From positions 248,001-312,000 of the forward strand of contig JADKAN010000001.1 in NCBI GenBank assembly GCA_016719225.1: DNA of 64,000 bases. The letters are read 5' to 3'. This document shows, one piece after another, positions 44,175-52,080 of the stretch. This DNA is from Flavobacteriales bacterium (GTDB taxonomy: Bacteria; Bacteroidota; Bacteroidia; Flavobacteriales_F; PHOS-HE28). The notes under the pieces were generated by a model. It saw only the letters and a list, made by a program, of their open reading frames with translations, did no database searches and was not told where the DNA came from. Numbering within the stretch: position 1 is the first letter of the stretch; each line of letters starts with the position of its first letter. The translations under genes and the position numbers were made by a program.

Positions 44175-45893
44175 CTACCGGGTGAATTCGAAGGAAAATG
44201 AGGATCTATTGCCGCGTTCGTCCACAGCGCTGGCCTCCAGCTTGTGTTTCCCGGATGCGGAACTATACTTATCAAAAGTGTGCTCCAATGTGCTGGATCC
44301 GGGGGTGTATTCCATCATGATCCACTTCCCGTCCAACCGGACCTCCCAGCTCTTGATCCCTGAAAGTGCATCACCGATCTTGAGCTTGAAGCTCTTCCGG
44401 CCGGTCATGTCGGCTTTCAGGTCCAGGTTGTAGAGCGCTGGTGCAACCGTGTCCAACATCACCGTGAAGTCCCCGAAATTGCGCACGCTGGCTGTTACCG
44501 CCCCATTGGCATAAGTGCCACCTTCAGCAACGGGCTTTCCTTTCACCATTCGAACGATCAACAGCTTGGACGTCAATCCCTCGCTTATGCTGTCTTGTAC
44601 CGTTACGCTGATCTCCCCTGCTATTTGGAGCGGTGTATTCGCATCCTGGATCCTGTGCAAAGGCGCTACGGCTCCCTTGGGCTTTTGAAGAAGCGCATAT
44701 CGGATGCGTTCATCGTCGTACAAGGCATTTGCCGGCAGGCTGAAACGAAGGCCGTTCTGCACCAGTAGATTGGCTTCTTTGTATTTGAATAGTTGTCCCG
44801 GTGTTAGCGCGTTGGGCCAAGCTGCTGCTTCCGCCGGGGTTGCTCCATGAAGAACGAAGGTCAGCATGCTGCGGTTGCCTGCGGCATCCGTGGCTACTAC
44901 CTGCACGGCATGATCCTTACCCGGTTGCACGGTAATGCGCCCTTGCGCTGCCTCTTTGCCGTAGATGTTCAACGTGTTGTTCGGCAGTTTGTACAACCGG
45001 TTGTACTTCAGTGACCTACCCGTATACATGGCATAGTCCATATACGCATTGGCATACCGCTGCTTAGCAAAGTCGATGTCGTCCAAATGGGCACTGTATA
45101 CCTGCGTGCCATCTACGCTCACGGTGATCCAACGCACCCCACAACGGTTGTGGCTGTTGGAGTAATTATCCGTGATATTCAGTGCCAGACCAACAGTGCC
45201 GAACGCGGAAAGCTTCGTCCCGGCCTTCACCATGTAGGTGGAGTCGTTCACTGCAACTACAGGAAAACCGACGGTCCCCGTTGGGTAAGGGATGCTCTTT
45301 GAGCTATCGTCCAACGCATATATGCGTAGGCCCAGAAGGCTGGGAGGCACTTTGTCCGGAGGGTTCATGCCAAAGGCTTGTGGGTCCACAGCATGCTGGT
45401 CCGCGGTGCGGCGTACCTCGAAGTGGAGATGTGGACCGCTTGAGCCACCGGTATTCCCACTGTATGCGAACACTTCTCCTTGGTTCACAGGAAGTTCGCC
45501 CTTGATAAATTCCTTGTCAATGCTGAAATCGCGAGCCTTGTATTGTGCTTCTAATGCAGCATCCGCAAAAACGCCCTTAAGATGGTCCAGGTGGCCGTAC
45601 ACAGTGGTATAGCCCGAAGGATGGTCGATGTACACCGCCTTGCCATAGCCCCACGGACTGATCTTGATGCGGCTGATCCAGCCATCGGCCACCGCCTTCA
45701 CCGGCTGCCCGATCTGGCCACCGGTCTTCATGTCCAATCCGGAATGGAAATGGTTGGAACGCAGTTCCATGAAGTTCCCGGCCACCTCCAAGGGCAGGTC
45801 CATGGGATGGATAAAGTTCGGCTTCTCTTGGGAGAATGTACATACGGAAATAAGGCTCAATCCTATGATCGCGAAAGACTTGGTGCAATTCAC
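44175..45893 (-). CDS. M23 family metallopeptidase (LytM-like), envelope
   Basis: 572 residues, starting at GTG 45893. Signal peptide at residues 1-21. The M23 domain occupies about 25-160: HFHSGLDMKTGGQIG provides the first zinc His and Asp, GHLDHLKG the middle, and GPHLHFEVRRT the last His pair. The domain order is unusual in that the peptidase part is N-terminal and followed by about 400 residues of beta-rich repeats (SYMVKAGTKLSAFGTVGLAL, and a late DTVAPALYNLDLKADMTG with WEVRLDGKWIMMEY). This architecture is common in Bacteroidota. It should cleave peptidoglycan cross-bridges or act as a wall-binding factor. Confidence 0.92.
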   Translation of the reverse strand: MNCTKSFAIIGLSLISVCTFSQEKPNFIHPMDLPLEVAGNFMELRSNHFHSGLDMKTGGQIGQPVKAVADGWISRIKISPWGYGKAVYIDHPSGYTTVYGHLDHLKGVFADAALEAQYKARDFSIDKEFIKGELPVNQGEVFAYSGNTGGSSGPHLHFEVRRTADQHAVDPQAFGMNPPDKVPPSLLGLRIYALDDSSKSIPYPTGTVGFPVVAVNDSTYMVKAGTKLSAFGTVGLALNITDNYSNSHNRCGVRWITVSVDGTQVYSAHLDDIDFAKQRYANAYMDYAMYTGRSLKYNRLYKLPNNTLNIYGKEAAQGRITVQPGKDHAVQVVATDAAGNRSMLTFVLHGATPAEAAAWPNALTPGQLFKYKEANLLVQNGLRFSLPANALYDDERIRYALLQKPKGAVAPLHRIQDANTPLQIAGEISVTVQDSISEGLTSKLLIVRMVKGKPVAEGGTYANGAVTASVRNFGDFTVMLDTVAPALYNLDLKADMTGRKSFKLKIGDALSGIKSWEVRLDGKWIMMEYTPGSSTLEHTFDKYSSASGKHKLEASAVDERGNRSSFSFEFTR

Positions 45894-46203
45894 TTCGTGT
45901 TTTGATTTATTGGTGGAAGTAAAGGAAGTCGTGTTTTTGGGGACCCTGATCCAATCGTTGGTTCATTGAGTGAAGTGTTTCCTAGCTTCAGCAATCCTTT
46001 GTTTTCGATCTGCGGGAACTCTTACACCGGGCTTTGCTAATTTCATCTGGCAAGGCCGGACGACAAAGGTGGACCAATGGAGTTCTTCCACTTGCAAGGT
46101 ATCCCGGGCAAGGTGAACATCCCCACGTTCAAACAAAAGGCGTGCTGCATTGCTTTACCCGGTTATCTTTGACACGGACCATACCGGTCTTTTGTTCCCT
46201 TGA
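45894..46203. other. Divergent intergenic region, AT-rich
   Basis: 310 bp between the M23 gene and the zapA cluster. It is visibly more AT-rich than average, consistent with two divergent promoters. One TAnnTTTG element is present at 46164. Confidence 0.5.
46164..46171 (+). promoter_or_regulatory. Bacteroidota -7 promoter element for the zapA cluster
   Basis: TATCTTTG matches TAnnTTTG, 33 bp upstream of the ATG at 46204. A clear -33 TTTG was not found at the proper distance. Position and match make it the best promoter candidate in this gap. Confidence 0.5.
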
Positions 46204-46491
46204 ATGGAAGGATTGCTTGAGCGGATCAGTGCGGCCCGTGCAAAAGTGCAGCAGGACCAACGTGAGCGATCGCGCCAGCGAGCCGTACACGATGCCCTCG
46301 AAGGTACCCTGCGCGATAAGGCCCGTGAGACCGAAGTGCTGAAGGCAAGGATCCACGAATTGGAACAGGAGAACGAAGTTCTCCGAACGGCGAAAACGGC
46401 TTTTACGGCCGCGAACCGTGCGGGATCGAAGGAAAAGATCGACGAATTGGTGAGTGAAATTGACCAATGCCTGGCCTTGTTGAACACATGA
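46204..46491 (+). CDS. Coiled-coil protein upstream of zapA
   Basis: 95 residues, almost entirely predicted coiled coil (LLERISAARAKVQQDQRER, LKARIHELEQENEVLRTAK) with a C-terminal segment KIDELVSEIDQCLALLNT. The same two-gene order (short coiled-coil protein followed by ZapA) is common in Bacteroidota and resembles the ZapB-ZapA pair of proteobacteria. A role as a ZapA partner at the division ring is inference. Its stop overlaps the zapA start (ATGA). Confidence 0.8.
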   Translation: MEGLLERISAARAKVQQDQRERSRQRAVHDALEGTLRDKARETEVLKARIHELEQENEVLRTAKTAFTAANRAGSKEKIDELVSEIDQCLALLNT

Positions 46492-46793
46492 GCGGAGCGG
46501 CTGGTAACACCACGGAAGAACGATCAATACGGATCGAACTGGCCGGACGGGCATACCCCCTCACCATCCATCCGGATGAGGAGGAGAATATCCGTGCGGC
46601 CGCCAAGGAGCTGAACGAGAGCATTCTACGATTAAAGGCCGGATATCCACTCACCGACAAGCAGGATCTGCTGGCCATGGCCGCGTTGGAAGTGACGACC
46701 CGCGCCCTGAACTCTGCCAAACCTATACCATCACAGACCGATAAGGAGGTGATGGACGAGCTGGGACGGCTGCTCAACGACCTCAACGGCTGA
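46488..46793 (+). CDS. zapA: Cell division protein ZapA
   Basis: 101 residues from ATG 46488. The N-terminal beta-hairpin domain reads RIELAGRAYPLTIHPDEEENI, followed by the helix ENIRAAAKELNESILRLKA and a C-terminal dimerising helix (DLLAMAALEVTTRALN). ZapA cross-links FtsZ filaments at mid-cell. It is translationally coupled to the coiled-coil gene and followed 61 bp later by RNase Y, a conserved Bacteroidota order. Confidence 0.9.
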   Translation: MSGAAGNTTEERSIRIELAGRAYPLTIHPDEEENIRAAAKELNESILRLKAGYPLTDKQDLLAMAALEVTTRALNSAKPIPSQTDKEVMDELGRLLNDLNG

Positions 46794-46854
46794 TCCCGCC
46801 TTCGCTCTCCGGAGCACTAAATGGTCCACTGAACCATCAAAAAAACCAGTGGAC

Positions 46855-48402
46855 ATGGATTTTGACATCGTAGCGGCATTGATCGGGGCCATTGTAGGCC
46901 TCCTCGCTGGCAGCGGTATTGTTTATACCGTCTTGAACAGCGTATTGAAGAAACGGCGTGGGTCCATCCTGCGCGAAGCCGAAGCAGAAGGTGAGGCGAT
47001 CAAGAAGGAGAAGCTCCTGCAGGCCAAGGAGAAATTCCTACAACTCAAGGAAGAGCACGAGCACGTCGCCCAAGAGAAGGACAAGCGACTCAACCAAGGG
47101 TTGGACAAGAACAAACAGCGGGAACAGCAACTGAGCCGCCAACAGCAAGAACTGGCCAACAAGGAAAAGCAGGTGAACGCGCTACAGAGCGAGATCGATC
47201 AGCGGATCCAAGGCATCGAACTGCGCAGGCAGGAGGTGGAGAAGAACCACGAGAAGCAGGTGCAGCAGCTTGAGAAGATCAGCGGCCTGAATGCTGAAGA
47301 GGCCAAAAAGCAACTGGTGGACAGCCTACGTGACGAAGCGAGGACCAATGCCATGGCCTTGGTGAAGGACGTGGTGGATGAGGCGAAGAGCACTGCCAAC
47401 AAGGAGGCTAAACGCATCATCATCCAGACCATCCAGCGGGTGGCCACCGAGCATGCAGTGGAGAACGCCGTAAGTACGTTCCACATTGAGAATGACGAAC
47501 TGAAAGGCCGCATCATCGGCCGTGAAGGGCGGAACATCCGCGCGTTGGAAGAGGCTACCGGTGTGGAGATCGTGGTGGATGACACCCCGGGTGCCATCAT
47601 CCTCAGCTGCTTCGATCCGGTACGCCGCGAAATGGCCCGTCTCGCTCTGCACCAGTTGGTGAAGGACGGTCGCATCCACCCCGGACGCATCGAGGAGATC
47701 GTCTCCAAGACGAAGAAGCACCTCGAGGAGGAGATCATGGAGATCGGTAAGCGTACCTGCATCGACATGGGCATCCACGGTCTACACAATGAACTGATGC
47801 GCATGGTGGGCCGCATGCGGTACCGCAGCAGCTATGGACAGAACCTACTGCAGCACAGCCGCGAAACCGCTAACCTGTGCGCCACCATGGCCGCTGAACT
47901 CGGCCTGAACGTGAAGGCCGCCAAACGCGCTGGTCTTTTGCACGATATCGGTAAGGTGCCCGATGACCAGCCTGAACTTCCACACGCCCTGCTCGGCATG
48001 CAACTCGCCGAGAAATATGGCGAGAAGCCGGACGTCTGCAACGCCATCGGTGCACACCACGACGAGATCGAGATGACGAGCCTGCTCGCACCCATCGTGC
48101 AAGCCTGCGACGCCATCAGCGGCGCACGCCCCGGTGCACGTCGTGAGGCGGTGGAGCAGTACATCAAGCGCCTGAAAGACCTCGAAAGCGTCGCCATGAG
48201 CTACGAAGGCGTTTCCAAGGCCTATGCGATCCAAGCCGGCCGTGAGTTGCGTGTAATGGTGGAAAGTGACCGGGTGACCGACGCCGAGGCCGATAGCATC
48301 AGCCTCAGCATCGCCGACCGGATCCAGAATGAAATGACCTACCCGGGCCAAGTGAAGATCGTGGTGATCCGCGAGAAGCGCTCCATGGCCGTGGCGAAGT
48401 AG
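46855..48402 (+). CDS. rny: Ribonuclease Y
   Basis: 515 residues from ATG 46855 (a GTG lies two codons earlier). An N-terminal membrane anchor (residues 5-24, IVAALIGAIVGLLAGSGIVY), a long coiled coil (about 30-170), then the KH domain, about 205-265 (LKGRIIGREGRNIRALEEAT). The HD phosphohydrolase domain has HSRETANLCATMAAEL and the metal-binding LLHDIGKVPDDQPELPHALL near 360. It is a membrane-bound endoribonuclease that starts mRNA turnover. All catalytic His/Asp residues are present. Confidence 0.97.
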   Translation: MDFDIVAALIGAIVGLLAGSGIVYTVLNSVLKKRRGSILREAEAEGEAIKKEKLLQAKEKFLQLKEEHEHVAQEKDKRLNQGLDKNKQREQQLSRQQQELANKEKQVNALQSEIDQRIQGIELRRQEVEKNHEKQVQQLEKISGLNAEEAKKQLVDSLRDEARTNAMALVKDVVDEAKSTANKEAKRIIIQTIQRVATEHAVENAVSTFHIENDELKGRIIGREGRNIRALEEATGVEIVVDDTPGAIILSCFDPVRREMARLALHQLVKDGRIHPGRIEEIVSKTKKHLEEEIMEIGKRTCIDMGIHGLHNELMRMVGRMRYRSSYGQNLLQHSRETANLCATMAAELGLNVKAAKRAGLLHDIGKVPDDQPELPHALLGMQLAEKYGEKPDVCNAIGAHHDEIEMTSLLAPIVQACDAISGARPGARREAVEQYIKRLKDLESVAMSYEGVSKAYAIQAGRELRVMVESDRVTDAEADSISLSIADRIQNEMTYPGQVKIVVIREKRSMAVAK

Positions 48403-48406
48403 ACCC

Positions 48407-49384
48407 ATGGCCGTCGCCGTGTCAATGGTACTCGTCACGGGCGGGGCTGGTTTTATCGGTTCGCACGTCTGCGATGCGTTGATCGCTCAAGGCCTTCATG
48501 TGCGCTGCTTGGACAACTTGGAAACAGGGAAGCAGCGCAACATTGAACATTTGCTCGGTGCCAAGGGCTTTGCGTTCTTCCAAGGTGATATCCGCAACGC
48601 CGAGGACATCGAACGAGCATTGAACGGGGTGAATGCCATCGTGCACCTCGCTGCTTTGGGGAGTGTTCCACGCTCTATAGCCTTCCCTTTGGATAGTGAA
48701 GCAGCGAATCTGGGTGGGTTCCTGAATGTGCTGGAAGCGGCCCGCCATTCTGGGGTGAAACGGATCGTTTATGCCAGCAGCAGCAGCGTTTATGGCGATA
48801 GCCCCGCACTTCCCAAACGGGAGGGCCAAGAGGGAAACCCGCTTTCTCCCTATGCCGTCACCAAGAAGATGGACGAGGTGTATGCCGGACTTTACCATCA
48901 CCTTTTCGGGACCGAGACCATCGGCCTGCGCTTCTTCAACATCTTCGGGGAGCGACAAGATCCCGAAGGAGCTTACGCCGCCGCCATTCCGAAGTTCATT
49001 CGTGCCTTGATGGAACACGAAGCACCTGTGGTTCATGGCGACGGCCACCAGACGCGCGATTTCACGTACGTGGGCAATGCCGTCCAGGCCGTGCAGTTGG
49101 CGCTGGAAGCGCCTGTGGCCTGCGGAGGTGAAGTGTTCAACATTGCTTTTGGCGACAGTTGTGACCTGCTGGACCTGCTGGGCAAATTGCAAAGCAGATT
49201 AGCCCGCATTGACCCGGCCATTGCGACGGTGGGCGTGGAGCATGCGCCAGCACGTGCCGGTGACGTCCGTGCCTCTTTGGCGGACGTTTCCAATGCCAGA
49301 GAACAACTCGGATATGCTCCGCGTTTCAGCTTGGACGAGGGATTGGAACGCGCCGTGCCGTGGTATGCGGAGCATTGGCGATAA
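48407..49384 (+). CDS. NAD-dependent epimerase/dehydratase (UDP-sugar 4-epimerase type)
   Basis: 325 residues; the true start may be the ATG at 48425 (MVLVTGGAGFIGSH). Rossmann motif TGGAGFIGSH, a DNLETGKQRNIEHLL loop, the catalytic Ser in VYASSSSVYGDSP and Tyr-x-x-x-Lys in SPYAVTKKMDE (about residue 155). LRFFNIFGERQDPEGAYAA and VHGDGHQTRDFTYVGNAVQA are the substrate regions typical of UDP-GlcNAc/GalNAc epimerases such as WbpP. It supplies sugar nucleotides for polysaccharide or LPS. It starts 4 bp after rny and precedes the CoA-binding gene by 10 bp. Confidence 0.9.
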   Translation: MAVAVSMVLVTGGAGFIGSHVCDALIAQGLHVRCLDNLETGKQRNIEHLLGAKGFAFFQGDIRNAEDIERALNGVNAIVHLAALGSVPRSIAFPLDSEAANLGGFLNVLEAARHSGVKRIVYASSSSVYGDSPALPKREGQEGNPLSPYAVTKKMDEVYAGLYHHLFGTETIGLRFFNIFGERQDPEGAYAAAIPKFIRALMEHEAPVVHGDGHQTRDFTYVGNAVQAVQLALEAPVACGGEVFNIAFGDSCDLLDLLGKLQSRLARIDPAIATVGVEHAPARAGDVRASLADVSNAREQLGYAPRFSLDEGLERAVPWYAEHWR

Positions 49385-49394
49385 AAGATCGACG

Positions 49395-49757
49395 ATGAAA
49401 AAGGAGACGTTGGTATTAGGTGCGAGCTTGAACGACGACCGCTATTCCAACCGCGCCATACGAGCGCTGCGCGAGCATGAGCAACCCGTGGTGGCCGTGG
49501 GGCTCCGCGAAGGTGAAGTAGCCGGAGTTCCCGTCGTGAAAGCCATCCCGCAAGGGGTGCAGGTGGATACCGTTACGATATACCTGAATGCCCACAATCA
49601 AAAAGATTGGGAACAAGCCGTTTTGGCATTGAAGCCGAAGAGGATCATCTTCAATCCCGGTGCGGAGAACCCGGACTTGGCCACCAAGGCAAAGGAACAA
49701 GGCGTTGAGACTCTCGAAGCTTGCACGCTGGTGATGTTGGCCACAGGGCAATTCTAA
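49395..49757 (+). CDS. CoA-binding domain protein (YccU-like)
   Basis: 120 residues from ATG 49395. A single CoA_binding_2 Rossmann-like domain: KKETLVLGASLNDDRYSNRA, VAVGLREGEVAGVPVVKAI, YLNAHNQKDWEQAVLALKPK and RIIFNPGAENPDLATKAKEQ. The Cys in LEACTLVML is conserved. It is a cytoplasmic protein with no assigned reaction; it may bind CoA or a CoA-linked metabolite. It is the last gene of the zapA-rny-epimerase run. Confidence 0.88.
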   Translation: MKKETLVLGASLNDDRYSNRAIRALREHEQPVVAVGLREGEVAGVPVVKAIPQGVQVDTVTIYLNAHNQKDWEQAVLALKPKRIIFNPGAENPDLATKAKEQGVETLEACTLVMLATGQF

Positions 49758-49781
49758 AGAGTGAGAGAGGCAGAACCGCGG

Positions 49782-50945
49782 CTACGTTCCACCTTCAAGC
49801 TCCGCCAAGATCGCTGCGCAAGCTTCGCGCACCAGGTCTTCAGTGATGCACAACGGCGGTGCGATCCGGAACGCCGTGGGGCAGCTTAGGAACCAGAAGC
49901 CCAGGACGCCTCGCTTCAGGCAACCCATTACCACGCGTTGCACGGTGTCCGCATCTCCGAGGTCCACGGCGAGCATCAGGCCCATGCCACGCACTTCTTG
50001 AATGCGCGGATGAATGAGGAGTTCCTTGAAGAGCCGACCCATGTGCTCTGCGTTTTCCGCCAGCTTTTCTGCTTCCAAAACCTGCAAAGCCGCTAAACCT
50101 GCCGCACACACCACGGGGTGACCGCCGAAGGTGGTGATATGCCCCAGGACCGGGTTGTGCGTAAGCAGGCCCATTCGTTCCTGGGAACTGACGAAGGCTC
50201 CCATGGGCATGCCACCGCCCAATGCTTTACCCAGTACCAAGATGTCCGGCACTACGCCGAAATGCTCGAAGGCGAAACGCTGTCCCGTGCGTCCGAAGCC
50301 TGTTTGGACTTCGTCGAAAATGAGCAACGCGCCGGTTCCATCACAACGCTGCCGCAAAGCCAGCATCCACTCCCTGTCCGGAATGCGCACACCGGCATCG
50401 CCTTGTACCGGTTCCACCACCACAGCGGCCGTGCGAGCGTCGATGAATGCCAGGTCCTCCACACTATTGAAGGTGATGAAGTGAACATCCGGAAGGAGGG
50501 GTCGGTTCCGGTACTTCTTCTCCTCGTTCCCGGTGATGCTGAGCGAGCCGTGGGTACTTCCGTGATAACTCCGATGACAGGCTACCAGCTTCGTGCGGCC
50601 GGTGATACGCTTGGCCAATTTCAGCGCGGCTTCGTTCGCTTCGGTCCCGCTGTTCACGAAGTAGACGCTGTCCAAGCCCTCGGGCAAAAGGCCGGTCAAG
50701 GCTGCCGCGAAGCGCACTTGAGGCTCTTGGATGAATTCGCCATAGGGGATCACGTGCAGATACTGATCCGCCTGATCCTTGATCGCCGATACAACTTTCG
50801 GATGCCGATGCCCCACGTTGTTCACCGCGAGGCCGGCCACCAGGTCCAAGTAAAGCCTGCCGTCGCGTGTGTGCAGGTGGCAGCCTTCCGCGCCCACAAT
50901 ATCCAAGGCGATGGGATAGGGACTGGTCTGTGCCAAGGCGGTCAT
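49782..50945 (-). CDS. Class III PLP-dependent aminotransferase (acetylornithine/ornithine type)
   Basis: 387 residues. The family begins with GCHLHTRDGRLYLDLVAGLA. The cofactor phosphate loop is VNSGTEANEAAL (about residue 97), and LLIFDEVQTGFGRTG carries the Asp that contacts the PLP nitrogen (about 214). The Schiff-base Lys is in VLGKALGGGMPMGAF (about 240). FGGHPVVCAAGLAAL lies near the dimer interface. Members include acetylornithine, ornithine and 4-aminobutyrate aminotransferases; the short length favours the acetylornithine/ornithine group, but no arginine biosynthesis genes lie nearby to confirm it. Confidence 0.88.
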   Translation of the reverse strand: MTALAQTSPYPIALDIVGAEGCHLHTRDGRLYLDLVAGLAVNNVGHRHPKVVSAIKDQADQYLHVIPYGEFIQEPQVRFAAALTGLLPEGLDSVYFVNSGTEANEAALKLAKRITGRTKLVACHRSYHGSTHGSLSITGNEEKKYRNRPLLPDVHFITFNSVEDLAFIDARTAAVVVEPVQGDAGVRIPDREWMLALRQRCDGTGALLIFDEVQTGFGRTGQRFAFEHFGVVPDILVLGKALGGGMPMGAFVSSQERMGLLTHNPVLGHITTFGGHPVVCAAGLAALQVLEAEKLAENAEHMGRLFKELLIHPRIQEVRGMGLMLAVDLGDADTVQRVVMGCLKRGVLGFWFLSCPTAFRIAPPLCITEDLVREACAAILAELEGGT

Positions 50946-50992
50946 TCACTCCGAAATTTAAACGCCCTGTTCGTAATGAGGCAGTGCGCAGG

Positions 50993-51946
50993 TTACTTCC
51001 GCTTCAGCACGCGCTTCACGGCCGCCACCACGTCCGGCGTATCCAAGCCGTATTTGGTGAGCAACTGTTCCGGTGTGCCGCTCTCGCCAAAGCTGTCGTT
51101 CACCGCCACGTATTCCATGGGTGTTGGCAGTTCGCGCGCAAGCAACTGGGCGATGCTGTCGCCCAAGCCGCCGTTCCGCTGGTGTTCCTCGCAGGTCACT
51201 ACGCATCCGGTCTTCCTTGCAGAAGCTAGGACGGCGGCATTGTCCAAGGGTTTGATCGTGTGGATGTTGATCACCTCCGCGCTGATGCCCGCCTTCTCCA
51301 GTTCCTCCATGGCCTGTAGCGCTTTCCACACCAAGTGCCCACAGGCGAAAATGCTCACGTCCGTGCCTTCGCTCAGCAGCTGTGCCTTGCCGATCTCGAA
51401 TGGCATATCGGGCGCGATGAATACCGGCCACTTCGGGCGGCCGAAGCGCAGGTACACCGGACCTTCATGATCGGCGATGGCGATGGTGGCCTGCTTCGTC
51501 TGGTTGTGGTCGCAAGGCACGATCACCGTCATGCCCGGCAGCATCTTCATCAGGCCGATGTCCTCCAGGATCTGGTGCGTGGCACCGTCCTCGCCCAAGG
51601 TCAGGCCTGCATGGCTAGCGCAGATCTTTACGTTCTTGCCCGAATAGGCAATGCTTTGGCGGATCTGGTCGTACACCCGGCCGGTGCTGAAGTTCGCGAA
51701 GGTGCCCGTGTAGGGGATCTTGCCACCGATGGTAAGCCCTGCGGCCATGCCCATCATGTTCGCCTCGGAAATGCCGGCTTGGATGAAGCGCTCCGGGAAT
51801 TCCTTGGCAAAGGCGTCCATCTTCAGCGAACCCGTGAGGTCCGCACAAAACGCCACCACGCGGTCATCCGATCGTCCGATCTCTAACAGCCCTTCGCCAA
51901 AGCCGCTGCGGGTGTCTTTCTTGTCAAGTACAGGATAGGTGGTCAT
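50993..51946 (-). CDS. Transketolase, C-terminal half
   Basis: 317 residues from ATG 51946. It carries the pyrimidine-binding and C-terminal domains: GLLEIGRSDDRVVAFCADLT, PERFIQAGISEANMMGMAAG (with the Glu that activates thiamine diphosphate, in GISEAN), GEDGATHQILEDIGLMK and VINIHTIKPLD. With the N-terminal half (53634-54509) it makes a complete two-subunit transketolase of the non-oxidative pentose phosphate pathway. The halves are usually adjacent; here a VWA gene and repeats separate them. Confidence 0.93.
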   Translation of the reverse strand: MTTYPVLDKKDTRSGFGEGLLEIGRSDDRVVAFCADLTGSLKMDAFAKEFPERFIQAGISEANMMGMAAGLTIGGKIPYTGTFANFSTGRVYDQIRQSIAYSGKNVKICASHAGLTLGEDGATHQILEDIGLMKMLPGMTVIVPCDHNQTKQATIAIADHEGPVYLRFGRPKWPVFIAPDMPFEIGKAQLLSEGTDVSIFACGHLVWKALQAMEELEKAGISAEVINIHTIKPLDNAAVLASARKTGCVVTCEEHQRNGGLGDSIAQLLARELPTPMEYVAVNDSFGESGTPEQLLTKYGLDTPDVVAAVKRVLKRK

Positions 51947-51949
51947 GTT

Positions 51950-51977
51950 GGTGATTGGTTGCTGGTGATTGGACGGC
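51950..51977. repeat. Heptanucleotide array, GGTGATT type
   Basis: Four consecutive 7-nt units: GGTGATT, GGTTGCT, GGTGATT, GGACGGC. It begins three bases upstream of the transketolase C-half ATG. Confidence 0.6.
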
Positions 51978-51990
51978 TGTAGACTGCCAC

Positions 51991-52026
51991 TGCCGTAGGG
52001 GCGATGCATGCATCGCCCCTACGGCA
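51991..52026. repeat. Perfect 36-bp palindrome
   Basis: 18 bases are followed exactly by their reverse complement (TGCCGTAGGGGCGATGCA, then its complement) with no spacer. It lies between the VWA gene stop and the transketolase C-half start and could form a cruciform or transcript hairpin. GC-rich GTAGGGGCGATGCATGC-type palindromes recur dispersed in several bacterial phyla. Confidence 0.85.
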
Positions 52027-52038
52027 GATGGCTGATAT

Positions 52039-52062
52039 CTCTGTGCCTCTGTGCCTCTGTGG
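52039..52062. repeat. Octanucleotide tandem repeat CTCTGTGC
   Basis: Three 8-nt units: CTCTGTGC, CTCTGTGC, CTCTGTGG. It sits 19 bp beyond the VWA stop codon, directly after the palindrome. Confidence 0.7.
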
Positions 52063-52080
52063 TGAATTTCCTCTTGTACC

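Noticed and set aside
50118..51470. 450-codon plus-strand open frame across the aminotransferase and transketolase genes
   Set aside because: It is antisense to two clear enzymes; its translation has shuffled-looking composition and no signal or domain.
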